Origin: DASPXY01 sp038227745
GTDB taxonomy: Bacteria > Planctomycetota > Planctomycetia > Gemmatales > Gemmataceae
DNA: 11,400 nt
Assembly (NCBI GenBank): GCA_038227745.1
Contig: JBBRPS010000298.1
Span: 1-11,400 of the forward strand
Reading direction: 5' to 3'
The notes beneath the pieces were generated by a model. It made no database searches. It saw nothing but the letters and a program-made list of their open reading frames with translations, and was not told the DNA's origin. Positions 6,323 through 11,400 of the stretch are shown here, piece after piece; position 1 is the first letter of the stretch, and every line of letters starts with the position of its first letter. The translations under genes and the position numbers were made by a program.

Positions 6323-9300
6323 ATGCGGAGAACTGTCATCGTGAAACGTGTCTGTCTCGTGTGCGCGGCGCTGCTGGCGCTCGGCCTGCCCCTGGGCGGT
6401 CACCTCGTCGGCCAGGGCGGCAAGGGCGGGGACGTCCACGACCCGACCCGGGCCGTCGCCAACCTCGACGTCTGCAAGGGCCTGCAGGCCACCCTGTTCG
6501 CCTCCGAACCGCAAATCACCAACCCCACCAACCTCGACGTCGATCACCGCGGCCGCGTCTGGATCTGCGACGTCAAGAACTACCGCGGCAACAACGGCAA
6601 GCGCCCCGAGGGCGACCGCATCCTCATCCTCGAGGACACCGATGGCGACGGCAAGGCCGACATCGTCAAGACCTTCTACCAGGGTCGCGACGTCGATTCC
6701 GCCATGGGCATCTGCGTCCTCGGCGACAAGCTCATCGTCTCCTGCTCGCCCAACGTCCTCGTCTTCACCTTCGACCGGGACGACAAGATCCTCAAGAAGG
6801 AAGTGCTGTTCACCAAGACCGGCCAGCCGCAGCACGACCACTCGGCCCACTCGTTCGTCTTCGGCCCGGACGGCCGGCTCTACTGGAACTTCGGCAACAC
6901 CGGCCAGCGCGTCCACGACAAGGACGGCAAGCCCGTTGTCGATCGCGCCGGCAACCCGGTCGTCGATAACGGCAAGCCCTACTTCGGCGGCATGGTCTTC
7001 CGCTGCAACCTCGACGGCAGCGACTTCGAGGTACTCGCCCACAACTTCCGCAACAACTACGAGGTGGCCGTCGATTCCTTCGGCACCCTCTGGCAGTCGG
7101 ACAACGACGACGACGGCAACCGCGGCGTCCGCATCAACTACGTCATGGAGTTCGGCAACTACGGCTACCGCGACGAGATGACCGGCGCCGGCTGGCAGTC
7201 GAAGCGCACCAACATGGAGAGCGAGACACCGCTGCGGCACTGGCACCTTAACGACCCCGGCGTCATGCCCAACCTGCTCCAGACCGGCGCCGGCTCGCCG
7301 ACCGGCATCTGTGTCTATGAAGGGACCCTGCTGCCGAAGCGCTTCCGCAACCAGGTCATCCACTGCGACGCCGGCCCGAGCATCGTGCGCGCCTACCTCA
7401 CCGCGCCGGCCGGCGCCGGTTACAAGGTAACGGAGACCGTCAACATTCTCGACGGCAGCAAGAAGAACAACTGGTTCCGGCCGGCCGACGTCTGCACGGC
7501 CCCGGACGGCTCGCTGCTCGTGACCGACTGGTACGATCCGGGCGTCGGCGGCCACGGCCAGCGCGACCTCGACCGCGGCCGCATCTTCCGCGTCGCCCCG
7601 CCCGGCACAAGGTACACGAAGCCGAAGTTCGATTTCACGACCGCGGCGGGGGCGGCCGAGGCCCTGAAGAACCCGAACCTGGAGGTGCGCTACCTGGCCT
7701 GGACGGCCCTCCACAAGATGCAGGCCGCCGCCGAACCGGCACTGCTCAAGCTCTGGAAGTCGTCCGACAACCGCGAGCGCGCCCGCGCCCTGTGGCTGCT
7801 CGGCCGCATCGACGGCAAGGGCAAGCACTACGTGGATGCCGCCCTGGCCGACCCGCAGTCCGACCTCCGCGTCGTCGGCCTCCGCCTGGCCCGGTTGCTC
7901 AGGCTCGACGTGCTGCCGTACGTCCGCCGCTGCCTGAACGACAGTTCGCCCGCCGTGCTGCGCGAGTGCGCCATCGCCCTGCGGCACGTCAAGGGACCGG
8001 AGGCGGCCGACCTGTGGGCGCGGCTGGCGGACCGGCACGACGGCGCCGACCGCTGGTACCTGGAGGCCCTCGGCATCGGCGCCGACCGCAACTGGGACGC
8101 CGACCTCGCCGCCTGGCTCAAGCAGGCCGGCGACCGCTGGAAGACGAAGGCGGGCCGCGACATCGTCTGGCGGTCGCGTGCGGCCGAGACGCCGGCCTAC
8201 CTCGCGAAGCTGATCGATGACCCGACCACACCCACGGACGAGTTGCCGCGGCTGTTCCGCGCCTTCGACTTCCAGCAGGCCGGCGAGAAGAACAACGCCG
8301 TCCTGGCGAAGCTCGCCCTCGGCGCCCACCCCGGCGACCCCGCCCGCAAGGCACTGATCGCCGGTGAGGCGGTCGTGCGGCTGCGCAACTTCGACGTGAA
8401 GACGCAGCCGGAGTTCGCCGCGGCGGTGAACGGCCTGCTCGACCGCTCGCGCGGCACGCCGCAGTTCATTGAACTGGTCTCGCGGTTCGGCGTCTCCAGC
8501 CGCTACCCGGAACTGCTCGCCCTGGCGCAGCAGCACCCGACCGAGCAGATCGGCGTCGATGCCATGCGTACCCTGCTGGACCGCGACCAGGCGCTCGTCC
8601 GCGCGGCCCTGAAGCAGAAGGATCCGCAGCTCGCCCTGAGCACGGTGCAGGCCCTCGGCAGCGCCGCCCACGGCAACACGCCCGGCATCCTGCTGCCGAT
8701 CGTGAAGGACGCGAAGGCCGACCCCGAGCTGCGCCGGCAGGCCACGCGCGCCCTCGCGAAGACCCGCAACGGCGCCCTGGACCTGCTGAAGCTCGCCAGC
8801 GCGAAGAAGTTGCCGAAGGAACTGGAGCCGGCGGCGAGCCTGGCGCTGACCACCGCGACGTGGAAGGACGTGAAGACGCAGGCGGCGAAACTGTTCCCGC
8901 TGCCGCCCGGCAAGGACCGGCCGCTGCCGTCCATCGCGGCGCTGAGCAAGCTGCGCGGCGACGTGGGCCGGGGCCGACTCGTCTTCGCCAAGGCCGGCAC
9001 CTGCGCCAACTGTCACGTCGTCAACGGCGAGGGCAAGGAGGTCGGCCCGAACCTGAGCGAGATCGGCAAGAAGCTCGGCCGCGAGGCGCTGTACGAGTCG
9101 ATTCTCTTCCCCAGCGCCAGCATCAGCCACAACTACGAGACGTCGGTGATCGAGACGACGAAGGGCGAGCAGGTCAGCGGCATCCTCGTCAGCCAGACGC
9201 CCGAGGAGGCGACGATCAAGGGGATCGACGCCCTGGTCCGCACCTTCAAGCGGGGCGAGATTGACGCCATCCGGCGCTCGCCGATCTCGCTGATGCCCGC

Positions 9301-9388
9301 CGACCTGCACCAGGCGCTGACCGTGCAGGATCTGACCGACGTGGTCGAGTACCTGCTGACGCTGCGGGAGGTGAAGAAGTCGCGGTAA
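6323..9388 (+). CDS. PVC-type exported dehydrogenase with HEAT-like repeats and C-terminal cytochrome c-like haem domain
   Basis: A 1021-residue exported redox protein of the type known as 'membrane-bound dehydrogenase, PVC-type', fused to the planctomycete haem-binding domain. Order of parts: a signal peptide (KRV followed by a hydrophobic stretch, about 8-30); a beta-propeller domain (about 45-430) with NHL/sorbosone-dehydrogenase-like blades such as LDVDHRGRVWICDVKNYRGN and VFGPDGRLYWNFGNTGQ; an EF-hand-like calcium loop DTDGDGKAD (105-113); helical HEAT-like repeats (about 440-870); and a haem domain with a single CANCH (C894, C897, H898), with M991 in SLMP as candidate distal ligand. It probably oxidises a sugar or polyol in the periplasm and passes electrons to the bound c-type haem; the substrate is unknown. 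ATG 6323 gives the longest form; GTG 6341, with GGAG ten bases before it, would give a cleaner signal peptide (MKRVCLVCAALL). It converges on the ThuA gene. Confidence 0.93.
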   Translation: MRRTVIVKRVCLVCAALLALGLPLGGHLVGQGGKGGDVHDPTRAVANLDVCKGLQATLFASEPQITNPTNLDVDHRGRVWICDVKNYRGNNGKRPEGDRILILEDTDGDGKADIVKTFYQGRDVDSAMGICVLGDKLIVSCSPNVLVFTFDRDDKILKKEVLFTKTGQPQHDHSAHSFVFGPDGRLYWNFGNTGQRVHDKDGKPVVDRAGNPVVDNGKPYFGGMVFRCNLDGSDFEVLAHNFRNNYEVAVDSFGTLWQSDNDDDGNRGVRINYVMEFGNYGYRDEMTGAGWQSKRTNMESETPLRHWHLNDPGVMPNLLQTGAGSPTGICVYEGTLLPKRFRNQVIHCDAGPSIVRAYLTAPAGAGYKVTETVNILDGSKKNNWFRPADVCTAPDGSLLVTDWYDPGVGGHGQRDLDRGRIFRVAPPGTRYTKPKFDFTTAAGAAEALKNPNLEVRYLAWTALHKMQAAAEPALLKLWKSSDNRERARALWLLGRIDGKGKHYVDAALADPQSDLRVVGLRLARLLRLDVLPYVRRCLNDSSPAVLRECAIALRHVKGPEAADLWARLADRHDGADRWYLEALGIGADRNWDADLAAWLKQAGDRWKTKAGRDIVWRSRAAETPAYLAKLIDDPTTPTDELPRLFRAFDFQQAGEKNNAVLAKLALGAHPGDPARKALIAGEAVVRLRNFDVKTQPEFAAAVNGLLDRSRGTPQFIELVSRFGVSSRYPELLALAQQHPTEQIGVDAMRTLLDRDQALVRAALKQKDPQLALSTVQALGSAAHGNTPGILLPIVKDAKADPELRRQATRALAKTRNGALDLLKLASAKKLPKELEPAASLALTTATWKDVKTQAAKLFPLPPGKDRPLPSIAALSKLRGDVGRGRLVFAKAGTCANCHVVNGEGKEVGPNLSEIGKKLGREALYESILFPSASISHNYETSVIETTKGEQVSGILVSQTPEEATIKGIDALVRTFKRGEIDAIRRSPISLMPADLHQALTVQDLTDVVEYLLTLREVKKSR

Positions 9389-9490
9389 GCGAGATCGTGG
9401 GCGACTCGCTCCGCGAGTCGCTCGGGGCCCGGCGGACGGGCGAGATCGTGGGCGACTCGCTCCGCGAGTCGCTCGGGGCGCGGCGGACGG
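9389..9490. repeat. Tandem pair of 51-bp palindromic repeats
   Basis: Two copies, 9389-9439 and 9440-9490, abut directly and differ at one base (C at 9429, G at 9480). Each contains the hairpin GCGACTCGC-TCC-GCGAGTCGC (9401-9421 and 9452-9472) with nine-base arms and a three-base loop, followed by a GC-rich tail ending GGCGGACGG. The first copy begins immediately after the stop codon of the dehydrogenase. It resembles a REP-type element in size, palindrome and position between converging genes. It does not code convincingly on either strand. Confidence 0.9.
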
Positions 9491-9541
9491 CTGTGAACCC
9501 GCCCGCTCCCCGAGCGACTCGCGGAGCGAGTCGCCCACGAT
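9445..9541. terminator. Perfect 34-bp inverted repeat between convergent genes (third repeat copy, inverted)
   Basis: Bases 9508-9541 are the exact reverse complement of 9445-9478 in the second repeat copy, and of 9394-9427 in the first, with a 29-base spacer to the nearer copy. The third copy carries its own internal hairpin at 9514-9534. RNA from either strand could fold into a very stable stem, so a bidirectional terminator for the genes ending at 9388 and 9556 is likely. There is no T run, so termination may be imperfect or the hairpin may mainly protect the 3' ends. Confidence 0.6.
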
Positions 9542-9555
9542 AAGAACATCACCTA

Positions 9556-10401
9556 TCAGGGCACCTTCGGCACCGGCGCCGTGAGCGCCACCGGCGCCCC
9601 CTGCTCCGGCACCGGCACGTCCGCCGTCCACAGGACCGCGTTCGCGATCAGGCGGCGGAACTCGGGGATGCCGAAGTTGACGTGGAAATGACAGCCCGTG
9701 AAACCGAACGACCGCCCCGGACCCAGCGGCCCCTTGCTGTCCTTGCGCTCATAAGTCCAGCCGATCGTCTCGTCCTTGTACTCTTTCTTCTGCCGGTCCT
9801 TCAGACTGCTCGCGAGGATGGCCGGTTTGGCGTCGGGCAGCAAGCGGATCTTGAAGTAAAACTCGTCGCGCGCCTCGAACGGCTTCCAGCCGCGGGCGAT
9901 GGGACTCGACGGGTCGGCCGGCTTGACCGTCGCGGTGTTGTGCGGGTTCGTCGAGTAGCCCGGCTCGTAGTAGCCGCCCAGCGCCGCCATGAACGGCGCG
10001 CCCACCGCCTTGTCGCCCTCGACCGCCCAGTGCAGGCAGACGAAGCCCGTCCCCTTCTTCAGCACCTCCTCCAGCCGCGCCCGCGGCGGCGTCTTGCGGA
10101 AGAAGTCGCCGGCTCGGCGCAGGAAGCAGACGACCGCGTTGGCGTCCTCGAGGAACCTGGTGTCGGCAGGCAGCGTCTTGCCGAGCTTGACCACCTGGAC
10201 CTCCACGCCGGGCGTCTGCTTCAGGCACTCGGCGAGGATGGCGAGGCCGGCCATGTACTCGTGCTCGCCCGGCCCGTGGTCGCGGTCCATTCCCAGCAGC
10301 ACGATCTTCTTCGCCCTGGCGCCGCCGCCCTCGACCGGCGCGAGCCGGAGCGCGAGCAGCGACACGACAACGGCCAGCAGGCCGACGATCCATGTGCGCA
10401 T
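9556..10401 (-). CDS. Exported ThuA-domain protein
   Basis: A 281-residue protein of the ThuA (trehalose-utilisation-like) family, which has a class I glutamine-amidotransferase-like fold. The first 24 residues (MRTW followed by a hydrophobic stretch to RLAPVEGGG) form a signal peptide, so it acts outside the cytoplasm. Family blocks seen are KKIVLLGMDRDHGPGEHEYM (31-50), FVCLHWAVEGD (120-130), and the C-terminal GRSFGFTGCHFHVNFG (229-244) leading into FRRLIANAVLWTADVPVP. The start has GAGG seven bases before the ATG. The gene is 49 bases downstream of the dienelactone-hydrolase-like gene on the same strand, so co-transcription is likely. In planctomycetes such genes commonly sit beside PVC-type dehydrogenases, as here, and are thought to serve carbohydrate use. 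Exact activity is unknown. Confidence 0.9.
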   Translation of the reverse strand: MRTWIVGLLAVVVSLLALRLAPVEGGGARAKKIVLLGMDRDHGPGEHEYMAGLAILAECLKQTPGVEVQVVKLGKTLPADTRFLEDANAVVCFLRRAGDFFRKTPPRARLEEVLKKGTGFVCLHWAVEGDKAVGAPFMAALGGYYEPGYSTNPHNTATVKPADPSSPIARGWKPFEARDEFYFKIRLLPDAKPAILASSLKDRQKKEYKDETIGWTYERKDSKGPLGPGRSFGFTGCHFHVNFGIPEFRRLIANAVLWTADVPVPEQGAPVALTAPVPKVP

Positions 10402-10450
10402 TGGTGTACCTCAACGGTGAAAGGGTTGCCACGCCCCGGGCGAAGGGGCC

Positions 10451-11233
10451 TCAGCGTTTCAGTTCTGTCGCGAGAAAGGCGTCGATCCTGGCCCAGGCAT
10501 CGGCGACCGCGGCGACCGGCGGCGGGCCGGTGAGGTAGGGGCTCGCGGGGTCCATGAAGCCGGTGTCGCAGTCGGGGTAGACGTGCAGGCCGGCGACGCG
10601 CTTACCCGCCTTCGCCATCGCCGCCCGGAAGCACTTCAGCGTCTCCGGCGGGATGCCCTCGTCCTTGGCGCCGAAGACGCCCAGCACGGGCGCCTGCAGG
10701 CCGGCCAGCAGTTTCGCGTCGGTCGTCAGCCGGCCGTAGCAAACGACGGCGGCGCGGAGGCGGCGGTCGCGGACGGCGGCGTCGAGGGCGTAGCCGCCGC
10801 CCATGTCCCAGCCGAGGACGCCGATGCGGTCCTTGCGCACCGCGGGCAGGCCGGCCACGTAATCGACGGCCGCTTTCAGTTCGGCGCTCACGCGCTCCTC
10901 CGGCAGGGCGCGGCTGAGGATGTGCGCCTCCTCGACGTCCTTGGCGACCTCGCCGCGGTACAGGTCGGGCGCCAGCACGGCGTAGCCCTTCTCCGCCAGG
11001 CGCCGGGCCTGCTTCTTCACCCACTCGGTCAGTCCGAAATCGCCGTGGAGGACGACGAGGGCGGGGAACGGCCCCTTGCCCTCGGGGCGGAACAGGGCGG
11101 CGCGGACGGTGTCCTTGCCGGCGCGGTAGCGGACGGCTTCGGCGACGACGGCGGGCGCCTTCGCCGGGGGCGAAGGATTCTGTGCGGCCAGCGCCGCGAA
11201 CGGCAGCAGCGCGAGAGCGAGCGCGGAACGCAT
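10451..11233 (-). CDS. Exported dienelactone-hydrolase-like protein with degenerate catalytic triad
   Basis: A 260-residue alpha/beta-hydrolase with a signal peptide (about 1-18, cleavage near ALAAQ). Family blocks are ALVVLHGDFGLTEWVKKQAR (58-77, oxyanion-side strand and loop), YAVLAPDLYRGEV (84-96), the nucleophile elbow GVLGWDMGGGYAL (138-150), FGAKDEGIP (187-195, acid D191) and YPDCDTGFMDP (219-229). In dienelactone hydrolases the elbow reads GxCxGG and the last motif has His before Gly-Phe. Here the cysteine position is D143 and the histidine position is T224; only the acid remains. It is therefore probably not an ordinary hydrolase, perhaps a binding protein or an enzyme using other residues. 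The start ATG 11233 has AGAGGG six bases before it. It is upstream of the ThuA gene on the same strand, 49 bases apart. Fold assignment is firm; activity is doubtful. Confidence 0.9.
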   Translation of the reverse strand: MRSALALALLPFAALAAQNPSPPAKAPAVVAEAVRYRAGKDTVRAALFRPEGKGPFPALVVLHGDFGLTEWVKKQARRLAEKGYAVLAPDLYRGEVAKDVEEAHILSRALPEERVSAELKAAVDYVAGLPAVRKDRIGVLGWDMGGGYALDAAVRDRRLRAAVVCYGRLTTDAKLLAGLQAPVLGVFGAKDEGIPPETLKCFRAAMAKAGKRVAGLHVYPDCDTGFMDPASPYLTGPPPVAAVADAWARIDAFLATELKR

Positions 11234-11400
11234 GCTAAACCCTCTGGGAGGACGACGAACAGGATGACGTTTAGCCGCGAGCGGTGGGCCATATACCGCA
11301 GCGCGGGCGGTAATTCCGCGCTCTCCCCCCCCGTGCCGGGATCTGGCTCACCGCGCGCGGCTCAACCTCGCCGTCCTTCCAGACACCCACATTCGGCGGG
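11234..11400 (-). other. Leader region with stem-loop and possible tail of an upstream minus-strand frame
   Basis: A minus-strand frame is open from the right edge to a TAA at 11273-11271 (42 residues seen, beginning PPNVGVWKDGEVEPRAVSQI). The first half looks protein-like and the second half does not. It could be the end of a gene outside the window or a degraded repeat. A stem-loop lies at 11300-11322 (AGCGCGG pairing with CCGCGCT, nine-base loop), followed by an eight-C run at 11325-11332. I find no convincing promoter for the hydrolase gene here. Confidence 0.3.

Noticed and set aside
9389..9541. CRISPR array
   Set aside because: The two 51-bp units abut with no spacers and the third copy is inverted; no cas genes are present.
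9389..9541. Terminal inverted repeats of an insertion sequence
   Set aside because: Only 29 bases separate the inverted arms and no transposase is enclosed.
6161..9631. 1156-residue open frame on the minus strand opposite the PVC-type dehydrogenase
   Set aside because: It is the antisense shadow of a GC-rich gene: Arg/Gly/Ala/Val-rich, no motifs, and it runs through the palindromic repeats. The plus-strand gene has clear domains.

Overview
The window is GC-rich, densely coded bacterial DNA, most likely from a planctomycete of the Gemmata type. The main evidence is a 1021-residue secreted protein with the 'PVC-type' layout (beta-propeller dehydrogenase domain, HEAT-like repeats, C-terminal single CXXCH haem domain), next to a ThuA-domain protein and an exported dienelactone-hydrolase-like protein. 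This combination is characteristic of Planctomycetes. No rRNA, tRNA, CRISPR array, insertion sequence or integrase was seen.

Left part (1-4178): a phosphotransferase of the aminoglycoside/choline-kinase fold runs off the left edge on the minus strand. Divergent from it is a tight three-gene operon: a dihydrodipicolinate-synthase-family lyase/deaminase, a 4-hydroxyproline epimerase with both catalytic cysteines, and a DadA-like FAD amino-acid dehydrogenase. Together they fit the trans-4-hydroxy-L-proline catabolic route: epimerisation to cis-4-hydroxy-D-proline, oxidation to pyrroline-4-hydroxy-2-carboxylate, then deamination to alpha-ketoglutarate semialdehyde. The final semialdehyde dehydrogenase is not in the window.

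Middle part (4179-6322): three genes of unknown function. A very basic small protein is readable only with a -1 shift at a run of five G. It overlaps by 11 bases the start of a protein with TPR-like helices. A convergent minus-strand gene encodes a protein with a Lys/Arg tail. A 281-base spacer follows, carrying two good divergent sigma70-like promoters.

Right part (6323-11400): the PVC-type haem dehydrogenase reads rightward and converges on a ThuA-domain gene. That gene is probably co-transcribed with the upstream dienelactone-hydrolase-like gene on the minus strand. Between the converging genes lies a compact array of three copies of a palindromic repeat, two direct and one inverted, giving a perfect 34-bp inverted repeat. 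The dienelactone-hydrolase-like protein lacks the usual nucleophilic cysteine and the usual catalytic histidine. The last 170 bases hold stem-loops and perhaps the tail of another minus-strand reading frame.

I see no complete new defence or mobile system here. The best leads are the frame-choice arrangement at 4292-5296, the degenerate hydrolase, the palindromic array and the uncharacterised protein at 5352-6041.
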